From: Streptomyces mobaraensis
GTDB lineage: Bacteria; Actinomycetota; Actinomycetes; Streptomycetales; Streptomycetaceae
Assembly (NCBI RefSeq): GCF_020099395.1
Contig: NZ_CP083590.1
Location: 1,178,001 to 1,242,000 of the forward strand
DNA: 64,000 nt
Direction of reading: 5' to 3'
Part shown: positions 25,318-33,623 of the stretch, piece after piece
Layout of the letters: every line of letters begins with the position of its first letter
Position numbering within the stretch: position 1 is the first letter of the stretch
Program-made: the position numbers and the translations under genes
Notes under the pieces: model-generated
Told to the model about the DNA's origin: nothing
The model's database searches: none
What the model saw: the letters and a program-made list of their open reading frames with translations, nothing else

Positions 25318-27164
25318 GCGGGTTCTCCTGTTTCGTCGTGTACTGCGGGCGCCCCGGAGGACACCCAGAAGCGGATGCTCTCGATGAGCACCGCGAGGGC
25401 GATGCCGGCCGCGAGGGCCGTCAGCGCGATCGTGAAGCCTTGGCCCTGCCACAGGACGGCGGCGACGGTGACCGCCAGGGCCCGTCCCTCGTGGCCGCCG
25501 ATCATCCGGACCAGCCAGTGCGGGGGCGCGCCGGTGCCGCCGCGGATGCGGTACACCGTGTCGTAGTGATGGTAGGCGACCGCGGCCACCAGGCCGAACG
25601 CCGCGGGAAGCGCCCCGGCGACGTCCGAGCGCGCGGCGAGGACGAGGATCGCCAGGTATTCGGCGGCGCGGAGGACGGGCGGGAGCAGCCAGTCGAGGGG
25701 GCCCTTGAGGGGGCTGGAGACCGCGAGGCCGGTCAAGATCGCGTAGACCGCGGCGCCGGCGACGCCCAGGGGGCTACCGAAGGGCTTGACCAGCAGCGGG
25801 ACCAGCAGCGCGGCGGTGCCGAGCAGGCCCAGGAGCGGGACGGTCACGGCGCCCTTGACGCGGGTGAGCCGGGCGACGGTCTCGGCGACCGGGCCCGAGT
25901 CGGTGAGCTCGTACAGCGCCCGGGCGGCGCGGTCGGTGCGGCGGGCTGGGGGTCCCCCCAGCGGTAGCTGGGGGAGGGTCACCGAGCGCAGGACGCGGCC
26001 CGCGGTGGTGTAGCAGGCGGCGAAGGCGCAGCCGACCAGGAGCACGATGAAGACGACGCGCGGGGTGGTGAGCGCGGTGAGGACGGCTATCAGCGCCCAG
26101 CGCTCGCCGATCGGCAGGATGATCATGCGGCGGGCCCAGACCGTCCAGCCGACGCTGTCCAGCTTCCCGGAGAGCGCCGCGGTCGGGCTGGTGTTCGCCG
26201 TGGCGTCGTGGTTGGCCTCGTTGAACGCGAAGTCCACGACGTGCCGGCAGGTCTGGAGGACCATCGCGCCGAGCGCCAGCGCCCACACATCCTCACCGCC
26301 GCGGGCGGCGCCCAGCGCCAGGCCCGCGTAGTAGGCGTACTCCTTGGCCCGGTCGAAGGTGGCGTCGAGCCAGGCGCCGAGCGTGGAGTACTGGAGCGAG
26401 TAGCGGGCGAGCTGGCCGTCGGTGCAGTCGAGCACGAACGAGAAGAGCAGCAGCAGGCCGGCGGCGACGAACCCGGGGCGGGTGCCGGTCGCCGCGCAGC
26501 CCGCCGCGATCAGCGCCGTCAGCAGCGAGGCGGTCGTCACCTGATTGGGGGTGAATCCGCGCCGGGCGCACCAGCGGGCGATGTAGCGCGAGTACGGGCT
26601 GATGCAGAAGGTGGTGAAGAACCCGTCGCGGGACTTCACGGCGTTCCGCAGCCGGACCGCCTCGTCGTCGGTGGCCGCGACGGCCGCCTCGGCGTGCGCC
26701 CGGGCCGGGGCGTCCGGCGGGACGTCGGCGACGAGCACGCCCAGCTCGGGGCGGTGCACGGCGACGCCGTGCGCTTCGAGGCCGGCGGCCAGGGCGTCCG
26801 GGAGGACGTCGAGCGGGGAGGCCGGCGCGGCCGGGAAGCCGGCGTAGGCGCCCACCCGGTGCCGGCCGTCGGCGAGCGCGACGACGTCACCCAGCGCGGC
26901 CCGGGCCTCGGGCTGCACCGTGAGGGCGCCGTGCACCGCGGCGGCGGGGAAGCGGGGGTCGGTCAGCGCGAGCCGGAGGCTGTGGAGGTGCCCGACGAAG
27001 CGGTGGTCGACGAGGGCGAGCCGGGCGTGGGCCGGGGCGGCCGCCAGGGCGGCGGACACCTCGGCGGCGTCGGCCGCCACGCGCACGTCGAAGCCCAGGG
27101 ACCGCAGGTCGCCCTCCAGGGAGGAGCCGACGGGCGGCAAACCGGTGAGGATGGCGGTCGACAG
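25314..27164 (-). CDS. Large CDP-alcohol phosphotransferase with N-terminal and DUF5941 regions
   Basis: About 616 aa. An N-terminal nucleotidyltransferase-like/regulatory region (to about residue 160) precedes a CDP-alcohol phosphotransferase domain with DCTDGQLARYSLQYSTLGAW as catalytic signature, then a C-terminal membrane region of the DUF5941 type. I place the start at CTG 27164: AAGGAG lies 9 nt upstream, and, from memory, homologues begin STAILTG; the first canonical codon, TTG 27140, has no ribosome-binding site. It is the first gene of the operon. Confidence 0.85.
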   Translation of the reverse strand: MSTAILTGLPPVGSSLEGDLRSLGFDVRVAADAAEVSAALAAAPAHARLALVDHRFVGHLHSLRLALTDPRFPAAAVHGALTVQPEARAALGDVVALADGRHRVGAYAGFPAAPASPLDVLPDALAAGLEAHGVAVHRPELGVLVADVPPDAPARAHAEAAVAATDDEAVRLRNAVKSRDGFFTTFCISPYSRYIARWCARRGFTPNQVTTASLLTALIAAGCAATGTRPGFVAAGLLLLFSFVLDCTDGQLARYSLQYSTLGAWLDATFDRAKEYAYYAGLALGAARGGEDVWALALGAMVLQTCRHVVDFAFNEANHDATANTSPTAALSGKLDSVGWTVWARRMIILPIGERWALIAVLTALTTPRVVFIVLLVGCAFAACYTTAGRVLRSVTLPQLPLGGPPARRTDRAARALYELTDSGPVAETVARLTRVKGAVTVPLLGLLGTAALLVPLLVKPFGSPLGVAGAAVYAILTGLAVSSPLKGPLDWLLPPVLRAAEYLAILVLAARSDVAGALPAAFGLVAAVAYHHYDTVYRIRGGTGAPPHWLVRMIGGHEGRALAVTVAAVLWQGQGFTIALTALAAGIALAVLIESIRFWVSSGAPAVHDETGEPA

Positions 27165-27414
27165 ACGAACTCACTCCTTGGAAGCGTGCCTGGCCGCCTC
27201 GGGTCCGCAGGTGTCCGGGCAGCGGTGGTGCCGCGCGGGGGCCCCGGCGTCGGTGGCGAGCGGCACGTCGGCAGAGGCTATCGGATCACTGGAAGCCGCC
27301 GTTCACCGCCGGGTGCGGCCCGGGCCTCACGAGGAGGACGTCCGGGGCGCCGCCGTGGTTCCCGGCCGGTCAGGACCCGGCCCGGCGCGGGCCGGCGGGG
27401 TGCCCTGACTGGTC

Positions 27415-27420
27415 TAGGGT
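27415..27420 (+). promoter_or_regulatory. -10-like TAGGGT, probable leaderless start of galE
   Basis: TAGGGT ends 6 nt before the galE ATG and there is no ribosome-binding site. This predicts a transcript beginning at the start codon. Confidence 0.45.
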
Positions 27421-27426
27421 GCCGTC

Positions 27427-28413
27427 ATGACGTGGCTGATCACAGGTGGGGCCGGGTACATCGGGGCCCATGTGGCGCGGGCGATGACGGAGGCCGGCGA
27501 GCGGGTGGCCGTCCTGGACGACCTGTCCAGCGGTGACGCGGCGCGGCTGCCCGAGGGCGTCCCGCTGGTGCGCGGCTCGGTCCTGGACCGGGAGGCCGTC
27601 GACCGGGCGCTGAAGGAGCACGGGGTGACCGGTGTGGTGCACCTCGCGGCCAAGAAGCAGGTCGGGGAGTCGGTCGAGCGGCCGCTGCTGTACTACCGGG
27701 AGAACGTGCACGGGCTGACCGTGCTGCTGGAGTCCGTCGTCGCGGCGGGCGTCCGGAGCTTCGTCTTCTCCTCCTCCGCGGCCGTCTACGGGATGCCGGA
27801 CGTCGACCTCGTCACCGAGACGACGCCGTGCCTGCCGATCAACCCCTACGGGGAGACCAAGCTGGCCGGCGAATGGCTGGTCCGGGCCGTGGGCGCCGCG
27901 CACGGCCTGTCGACCGCCTGCCTCCGCTACTTCAACGTGGCGGGCGCGGCCCGGCCGGAGCTGGCCGACACCGGTGTGTTCAACATCATCCCGATGATGT
28001 TCGACCGGATCACCCGGGGCGAGCGCCCACTGATCTTCGGGGGCGACTACGCGACCCCGGACGGCACCTGCGTCCGTGACTACATCCACATCGAGGACCT
28101 GGCCACCGCGCACCTGGCCGCGGCCCGCCGGCTGGCGGAGCGCCCGGAGGCGGGCGACCTGACGCTGAACGTGGGCACCGGCCACGGGGTGTCCGTCCGG
28201 GAGATGGCGGACCTGATCGGCGAGGTCAGCGGACGCCCGGGGCTGACGCCCGAGGTGGGCCCGCGCCGTCCGGGCGACCCGGCCCGGGTGGTCGCCGGCA
28301 ACGACCTGATCACCCGGACGCTCGGCTGGAGCCCGCGCCACGACGTGCGGAGCATGGTCGTGTCGGCCTGGGAGGGCTGGCGGCTGCGCCATCCGGACGC
28401 GTCCGCCGGGTGA
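27427..28413 (+). CDS. galE: UDP-glucose 4-epimerase
   Basis: The 328-aa extended short-chain dehydrogenase has the NAD motif ITGGAGYIGAHV at the N-terminus, the Ser region SSSAAVYGMP, the catalytic NPYGETKLAGEW (YxxxK) and RYFNVAGA. It interconverts UDP-glucose and UDP-galactose and would feed the divergent surface-polymer operon. It probably has its own leaderless promoter (TAGGGT just upstream). Confidence 0.93.
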   Translation: MTWLITGGAGYIGAHVARAMTEAGERVAVLDDLSSGDAARLPEGVPLVRGSVLDREAVDRALKEHGVTGVVHLAAKKQVGESVERPLLYYRENVHGLTVLLESVVAAGVRSFVFSSSAAVYGMPDVDLVTETTPCLPINPYGETKLAGEWLVRAVGAAHGLSTACLRYFNVAGAARPELADTGVFNIIPMMFDRITRGERPLIFGGDYATPDGTCVRDYIHIEDLATAHLAAARRLAERPEAGDLTLNVGTGHGVSVREMADLIGEVSGRPGLTPEVGPRRPGDPARVVAGNDLITRTLGWSPRHDVRSMVVSAWEGWRLRHPDASAG

Positions 28414-28568
28414 GCCCGGAGGTCCCTCGAACTGATGGAATCCTCGCAGGTCAGCGGGGATGACAACGGTGTTCGGTGTCGCGTTGCCCAGGGCCCCCCC
28501 GCCCGTAGTTCACTGAGGTGCCGGGCGGCACCCCGCCGCCGGGGACCGGTACGCGGGAGGCGGCGTTC

Positions 28569-29510
28569 ATGGGTGCAGGGCACGACCACGGGCACGCGAA
28601 CGGCGGCCCCCCGCCGACCGGCACCGCCGCGGCGGCCTACCGGGGGCGGCTGCGGATCGCCCTGGGCATCACGCTCTCGGTGCTGGTGGCGGAGATCGTC
28701 GGCACGATGCTCACCGGTTCGCTGGCGCTGCTGGCCGACGCCGGTCACATGGCGACGGACGCGGTGGGCGTCGGGATGGCGCTGGTCGCGATCCACTTCG
28801 CCAACCGGCCGAGCGGCGGCCGGCGCACCTACGGCTACGCGCGCGCCGAGATCCTGGCGGCGCTGCTGAACTGCCTGCTGCTGCTCGGCGTCGGCGGCTA
28901 CATCCTCTTCGAGGCGGTCCAGCGGCTGACCGCGCCGACGGAGGTGCCGGGCGGGACGACGGTCGTGTTCGGTCTGGTGGGCGTGGTCGCCAACCTGATC
29001 TCGCTGTCCCTGCTGATGCGCGGGCAGAAGGAGAGCCTGAACGTGCGCGGGGCGTTCCTGGAGGTCCTCTTGGACGCGCTGGGGTCGCTGGCCGTCGTGG
29101 TCTCCGCCCTGGTGATCATGGCGACGGGCTGGACCCGGGCGGACCCGGTGGCCTCGCTGCTGATCGGGCTGATGATCGTGCCCCGGACGCTGAAGCTGCT
29201 GCGCGAGGCGCTGGACGTGCTGCTGGAGGCCGCGCCCCGGGACGTGGACATGGACGAGGTCCGGGCGCACATCACGGCGCTGCCGGGGGTGACGGGCCTG
29301 CACGACCTGCACGTCTGGACGATCACCTCGGGGATGCCGGTGCTGTCGGCGCACGTGGTGGTGGACCGGGTGGCGCTGGACGCGGCCGGGCACGAGCGGA
29401 TGCTGCGGGACCTCCAGGGCTGCCTCGGGGAGCACTTCGCCGTCGAGCACTGCACCTTCCAGCTGGAACCGGGCGGGTACGCGGAGCGCGAGGCGCGGCT
29501 CTGCCACTGA
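28569..29510 (+). CDS. Cation diffusion facilitator (CzcD-like metal efflux)
   Basis: The 313-aa protein begins with a His-rich tail (HDHGHANGG) and has six membrane segments plus a cytoplasmic C-terminal domain (HDLHVWTITSGMPVLSAHVV). The first metal site is intact in DAGHMATDAVG. At the second (TM5), where HxxxD is usual, the sequence reads FLEVLLDALGS, so Glu replaces His, which may alter metal preference. ATG 28569 has GGGAGG upstream. Zinc, cadmium, cobalt or manganese cannot be separated by sequence. Confidence 0.92.
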   Translation: MGAGHDHGHANGGPPPTGTAAAAYRGRLRIALGITLSVLVAEIVGTMLTGSLALLADAGHMATDAVGVGMALVAIHFANRPSGGRRTYGYARAEILAALLNCLLLLGVGGYILFEAVQRLTAPTEVPGGTTVVFGLVGVVANLISLSLLMRGQKESLNVRGAFLEVLLDALGSLAVVVSALVIMATGWTRADPVASLLIGLMIVPRTLKLLREALDVLLEAAPRDVDMDEVRAHITALPGVTGLHDLHVWTITSGMPVLSAHVVVDRVALDAAGHERMLRDLQGCLGEHFAVEHCTFQLEPGGYAEREARLCH

Positions 29511-29613
29511 TCCGCGCCCGTCCGCGCGCTTCCGCCTCCCCCGGGTCCCCGCGTTCCGCCGGGGTCGCCGTGGGGCAGACTTGAGGGCCAAGACCGACAC
29601 CCGAGGATGGTCA

Positions 29614-30225
29614 ATGCCGATCACATCAGCCGAGGGCCGCTCCGCCGATTCCGCCGCGGCCCCCGCCTCCCCCGAAGCCGCTGAACCGATCATGCTGGAG
29701 CTGGTCGACGAGGACGGCAGAACCATCGGGACCGCCGAGAAGGTCTCCGCGCACCTCGCCCCCGGCCGGCTGCACCGCGCCTTCTCGGTCTTCCTCTTCG
29801 ACGAACAGGGGCGGCTGCTGCTCCAGCGCCGGGCGCTGGGCAAGTACCACTCCCCCGGCGTGTGGTCCAACACCTGCTGCGGGCACCCGTACCCCGGCGA
29901 ACTCCCCTTCGTGGCGGCGGCCCGGCGCACGGCGGAGGAGCTGGGCCTGGCCCCCGAGCTGCTGCGGGAGGCGGGCACGGTGCGCTACAACCACCCGGAC
30001 CCGCTGTCGGGGCTGGTGGAGCAGGAGTACAACCACCTCTTCGTCGGCACCGTGCGGGCCACCCCGGAGCCGGACCCGGAGGAGGTGGAGGAGTACGCCT
30101 ATGTGACCCCCGCCGAGTTGGAGAAGCTGATGTCCGAGGTGACGTTCTCGGCGTGGTTCATGACGGTGCTGGACACGGCGCGGCCGGCCGTCCGCGAGGT
30201 CATCGGGGCCGGGGCGGGCTGGTAG
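29614..30225 (+). CDS. idi: Isopentenyl-diphosphate delta-isomerase, type I
   Basis: The 203-aa Nudix-fold enzyme interconverts isopentenyl and dimethylallyl diphosphate. The catalytic Cys is in WSNTCCGHPYPGE, the Nudix-like helix is AARRTAEELGLAPELL, and the metal-binding Glu residues are in EQEYNHLFVG. ATG 29614 has GAGGA upstream; the first 35 residues are a variable Ala/Pro tail. It balances C5 precursors and lies about 10 kb from the hopanoid operon. The 3' end overlaps the convergent HATPase gene by 26 bp. Confidence 0.95.
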   Translation: MPITSAEGRSADSAAAPASPEAAEPIMLELVDEDGRTIGTAEKVSAHLAPGRLHRAFSVFLFDEQGRLLLQRRALGKYHSPGVWSNTCCGHPYPGELPFVAAARRTAEELGLAPELLREAGTVRYNHPDPLSGLVEQEYNHLFVGTVRATPEPDPEEVEEYAYVTPAELEKLMSEVTFSAWFMTVLDTARPAVREVIGAGAGW

Positions 30226-30754
30226 GGCCGGCGGCGCGGGGAGGGGCCGGCGCGGCGGCGAGGGGCAGGACGGCCCAGACGACCTTGCCGCCGCCCGCGG
30301 TGTGCTCGACGTCGTAGCTGCCGCCGGCCTCGTCCACCACGGCCTGCACCAGCAGCAGTCCCCGGCCGCCGATCCGCTCCTCGTCGGGGACCAGCGGGCG
30401 GGGCCGGTAGGGGTGGCCGTCCTCGACGGCCACCCGCACCTCCGCCGGGCCGACGGACACCTCGACGGTGAGCTCCGGGGAGAGCAGCGCTGCGTGCTGG
30501 ACGGCGTTGGTGACCAGCTCGGAGACGATCAGCAGCAAGCCGTCCAGCAGGTCGGCGCCCAGCGGCACCTTCTGACGGCGCATCAGGTCGGCGACGCCGT
30601 GCCGGGCGCGGGGCACGGAGGTGGGGAGCGCGGGCGCGGTGAACCGCCAGCAGCCCTGCCGGACGGGGCGGCCCGCGGGGCCGGCCGGCTCGCGGGGCGC
30701 CGTGGGCGGCGGGGCCTGGCCCGGCTCGGGCGGGACGCTCCCGACGATCTCCAT
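30200..30754 (-). CDS. ATP-binding regulatory protein (HATPase_c_2)
   Basis: The 184-aa GHKL ATPase has the N-box in IVSELVTNAVQHAAL and G-boxes in VAVEDGHPYRP and RIGGRGLLLVQAVVDEAGG. It is of the anti-sigma-factor/anti-antagonist kinase type, without a linked sigma factor. ATG 30754 is used; upstream in-frame TTG and GTG codons exist without a better ribosome-binding site. The N-terminal 40 residues are Pro-rich. Confidence 0.85.
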   Translation of the reverse strand: MEIVGSVPPEPGQAPPPTAPREPAGPAGRPVRQGCWRFTAPALPTSVPRARHGVADLMRRQKVPLGADLLDGLLLIVSELVTNAVQHAALLSPELTVEVSVGPAEVRVAVEDGHPYRPRPLVPDEERIGGRGLLLVQAVVDEAGGSYDVEHTAGGGKVVWAVLPLAAAPAPPRAAGPTSPPRPR

Positions 30755-31008
30755 GTCCGATACCAACCCCTCGCCGTGGCTCCACCGCACACGACGAGTG
30801 TTGGGAAGACCACAGTCCGCGCGGACAGCTGATCAGAAGTCGCCGCCAATCGACGCTATTTGATCGCGTGCGTATGCCGCAGTCACTCTCGCGACTGTTC
30901 CTGGCTGCCCTGATCGTCGTTCGCGGAAGGTTCGTGGAACGCTCCGGACCAGGTCGCTTCGCCCGCACTCGCGGGCGTTCCCCGGCGAACCACCCCCTGC
31001 CGTCCGGT

Positions 31009-31014
31009 TAGCAT
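31009..31014 (+). promoter_or_regulatory. -10-like TAGCAT before the enoyl-CoA hydratase gene
   Basis: TAGCAT ends 7 nt before the ATG at 31022, with no ribosome-binding site between; probable leaderless start. Confidence 0.42.
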
Positions 31015-31021
31015 CCGTCGC

Positions 31022-31789
31022 ATGGAGCCCGCACTGCACCTGGACGTCGCCGGCGGCACGGCGACGATCCGCATCGCCCACCCCGCCAAGCGGAACGCCA
31101 TGACACCCGCCATGTGGCGGGCGCTCCCCCCGCTGCTGGAGCGCTGCGCCGCGGACCCGGACGTCCGGGTCCTGGTACTCACCGGCGAGGGCGACACCTT
31201 CTGCGCGGGCGCCGACATCGCCTCCCTCACCGCGGGCGGCGAGGGCGACCCGCGCGACCTGGCCGTCGCCGCCGAGGAGGCGCTGGCCGCCTTCCCCAAA
31301 CCGACGCTCGCGGCCGTGCGCGGCCACTGCGTCGGCGGCGGCTGCCAGCTCGCCGTCGCCTGCGACCTCCGGTTCGCCGCCGAGGGCGCCCTCTTCGGCG
31401 TCACCCCGGCCCGGCTGGGCGTCGTCTACGCGGCCTCGTCCACCCGCCGGCTCACCGGCCTGGTCGGCCCGGCGGCCGCCCGGTACCTGCTGTACTCCGC
31501 CGAACTCATCGGCACGGAAAGGGCGTTGCGCACCGGCCTGGTGGACGAGGTGTGGGCGCCGGACGAACTGGACGCCCGGGTCGCCGGGTTCGCCCGGCTG
31601 CTCGCCTCCCGCTCCCAGCTCACCCAGGCCGCCGCGAAGGAGTTCACCCGGCCCGGGCCGGTGCCGGCGGAGCGCGTCGCCCACTGGGCGGAGCTCGGGC
31701 ACGCCAGCGCCGATCTGACGGAGGGGGTCACGGCGTTCCTGGAGCGCAGGGAGCCGCGGTTCACCTGGAGTGTGCCGGCCGGGAACTGA
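31022..31789 (+). CDS. Enoyl-CoA hydratase/isomerase family protein
   Basis: The 255-aa crotonase-fold protein has the oxyanion-hole sequences GDTFCAGADIASL and GHCVGGGCQLAVACDL, and the usual GVTPARLGVVYAASSTRRL. Whether it is a hydratase, isomerase or decarboxylase is not certain. It stands alone and probably has a leaderless mRNA. It ends 7 bp before the end of the convergent DJ-1 gene. Confidence 0.88.
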   Translation: MEPALHLDVAGGTATIRIAHPAKRNAMTPAMWRALPPLLERCAADPDVRVLVLTGEGDTFCAGADIASLTAGGEGDPRDLAVAAEEALAAFPKPTLAAVRGHCVGGGCQLAVACDLRFAAEGALFGVTPARLGVVYAASSTRRLTGLVGPAAARYLLYSAELIGTERALRTGLVDEVWAPDELDARVAGFARLLASRSQLTQAAAKEFTRPGPVPAERVAHWAELGHASADLTEGVTAFLERREPRFTWSVPAGN

Positions 31790-31796
31790 CTGCCCG

Positions 31797-32426
31797 TCAC
31801 TCCTTGCCGCGCACCCGCTTCCACTCGGCCACGAGCTCGGCGGGGGCCGAGTGGACCGACCCCGCCGAGTACGGCGGCCGGGGGTCGTACTCGACGATCA
31901 GCTGGATCGACTGCGCCGTGCGGTCGTCCGCCAGCCGGCCCGCCAGGGTCAGGCCCATGTCGATCCCGGCGGAGACGCCGGCGGCCGTCACGTACTTGCC
32001 GTCGGTCACCACCCGCTCGTCGGCCGGCTCGGCGCCGTACCCGGCGAGCTGCGGCCGCGAGAGCCAGTGGCCCGTGGCCCGGCGGCCCGTCAGCAACCCG
32101 GCCGCCCCGAGGATCAGCGCGCCGGTGCACACGGACGTCGTCCAGCGCGAGTGGCGGTCCGCCGTGCGCAGCCAGCCGTGCACGGGACCGGGCTCCAGGG
32201 GGAGGTTGGCCTCGGGGCCGCCCGGTATGACGATCACGTCGGGGTCGGTGACCTCGTCGAACGCGGCGTCGGCGACCAGGGTGAGCATGTCCCGGTCGTC
32301 GCGCACGGGCCCGCGCCGCTCGGCGACGAGGACCGCCTCGGCGCCGGGGAGCCGGCTCAGGATCTCGTAGGGGCCGGTGACGTCGAGAACGGTGAAACCG
32401 GGGAAGAGGAGGATGGCGATCCGCAC
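31797..32426 (-). CDS. DJ-1/PfpI family protein
   Basis: The 209-aa single-domain protein has the nucleophile-elbow Cys in TTSVCTGALILGAAGLL and FPGFTVLDVTGPYEIL at the N-terminus. Members include isonitrile hydratases, chaperones and glyoxalases. GTG 32426 is used; an ATG at 32459 is possible. It lies directly downstream of a GlxA-type regulator whose N-terminal half is the same domain, which may be its regulator. Confidence 0.88.
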   Translation of the reverse strand: MRIAILLFPGFTVLDVTGPYEILSRLPGAEAVLVAERRGPVRDDRDMLTLVADAAFDEVTDPDVIVIPGGPEANLPLEPGPVHGWLRTADRHSRWTTSVCTGALILGAAGLLTGRRATGHWLSRPQLAGYGAEPADERVVTDGKYVTAAGVSAGIDMGLTLAGRLADDRTAQSIQLIVEYDPRPPYSAGSVHSAPAELVAEWKRVRGKE

Positions 32427-32492
32427 GGGTGGCCTTTCGGGTGGGTCTTTCTGTGGCATCAGGTGGCCGGTGGCGTCAGGCGTTCGGTGGCA

Positions 32493-33458
32493 TCAGGTGG
32501 CGGCGGGGCGGACGCCGCGCCGGTACGCGCCCGGCGGTGCGTCCAGGGCGCGCCGGAACGCCCGGCGCATCGCCTCGGGCGTGCCGTAGCCGCAGCGCCG
32601 GGAGATCTCCTCGACGCCGTCCGTCGTCTCCTCCAGCAGCCGCCGGGCCGTCTCCAGCCGCACCCGGCCGACGTAGCGGCCGGGCGGTACGCCGACCTCC
32701 GCCCGGAAGGCCCGGGCGAAGTGGCGCGGCGACAGCCCGGCGCGGGCCGCGAGGGCCTCGACGCTCAGGTCGGCGCCGGGGTGTTCGGCGATCCACTGCT
32801 GGAGGTCCCGCAGCCCGGGGCGGCGGGGGGTCTGCGCGGCGAGCTGGGCGCTGAACTGCCGCTGGCCGCCCGGGCGCCGGAGGTAGACGACCAGGTAGCG
32901 GGCGACCGCGAGGGCGACGGCCCGGCCGAGGTCCTCCTCGACCAGCGCCAGCGCGAGGTCCACGCCGGCCGTCACCCCGGCCGAGGTGGCGACGCTGCCG
33001 TCCCGTACGTACACGGGCTCGGTCTCCAGCCGGACGGCGGGGAAACGCGCGGCGAAGCCGTCGCAGTACGCCCAGTGGGTGGTGGCCCGGCGGCCGTCCA
33101 GCAGTCCGGCGGCGGCCAGCAGGAACGCCCCCGTGCACACGGAGACCAGCCGGCCGGCGCGCGGACCGTGTGCGCGCAGCAGCCCGACGAGCCGCGGGTC
33201 CGGATCGGTGACGCCCCGGCCGCCGGGGACGAGCAGCACGTCCGGGGCGGGCGCGGTGTCCAGGGCGCCGTCGGGCGTCAGCAGCAGGCCGCTGCCGGTG
33301 CGCACCGGCCGGCCGTCCACGGTGGCGGTCCGCACCCGGTACGCGCCGGGGTCGCCGACCGTCGCCCCGGCCTGGGTGAACACTTCGAGCGGGCCGGTGA
33401 CGTCGAGGCTCTGGACCCCCTCGTGGAGGACGATGAGCACGGTGCGGCGAGGCGTCAT
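32493..33458 (-). CDS. GlxA-family AraC-type transcriptional regulator
   Basis: The 321-aa protein joins an N-terminal DJ-1/PfpI domain (SVCTGAFLLAAAGLLDGRRA) to a C-terminal AraC double helix-turn-helix (LSVEALAARAGLSPRHFARA and VEEISRRCGYGTPEAMRRAF). It probably controls the adjacent PfpI gene, 66 bp downstream on the same strand. ATG 33458 lacks a good ribosome-binding site; a GTG at 33464 is in frame. Confidence 0.92.
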   Translation of the reverse strand: MTPRRTVLIVLHEGVQSLDVTGPLEVFTQAGATVGDPGAYRVRTATVDGRPVRTGSGLLLTPDGALDTAPAPDVLLVPGGRGVTDPDPRLVGLLRAHGPRAGRLVSVCTGAFLLAAAGLLDGRRATTHWAYCDGFAARFPAVRLETEPVYVRDGSVATSAGVTAGVDLALALVEEDLGRAVALAVARYLVVYLRRPGGQRQFSAQLAAQTPRRPGLRDLQQWIAEHPGADLSVEALAARAGLSPRHFARAFRAEVGVPPGRYVGRVRLETARRLLEETTDGVEEISRRCGYGTPEAMRRAFRRALDAPPGAYRRGVRPAAT

Positions 33459-33610
33459 GATCACATGCTGGTCCCGGGGGCGGGCGGCGGCAATGACGTC
33501 CTTCCCACCTTTCCTGCCTTCCTGCCTTTCCTGCCACGGCGGACGCCCTTGCCGGACGTTCCCGGGCGCTTTCCGGTCCTCCGCTCTTCCGCGCCGGGCC
33601 GCCCGCCGCC

Positions 33611-33616
33611 TAGCGT
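33611..33616 (+). promoter_or_regulatory. -10-like TAGCGT before the SCO6745-type gene
   Basis: TAGCGT ends 7 nt before ATG 33624 with no convincing ribosome-binding site; probable leaderless start. Confidence 0.42.
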
Positions 33617-33623
33617 GCGGGGC

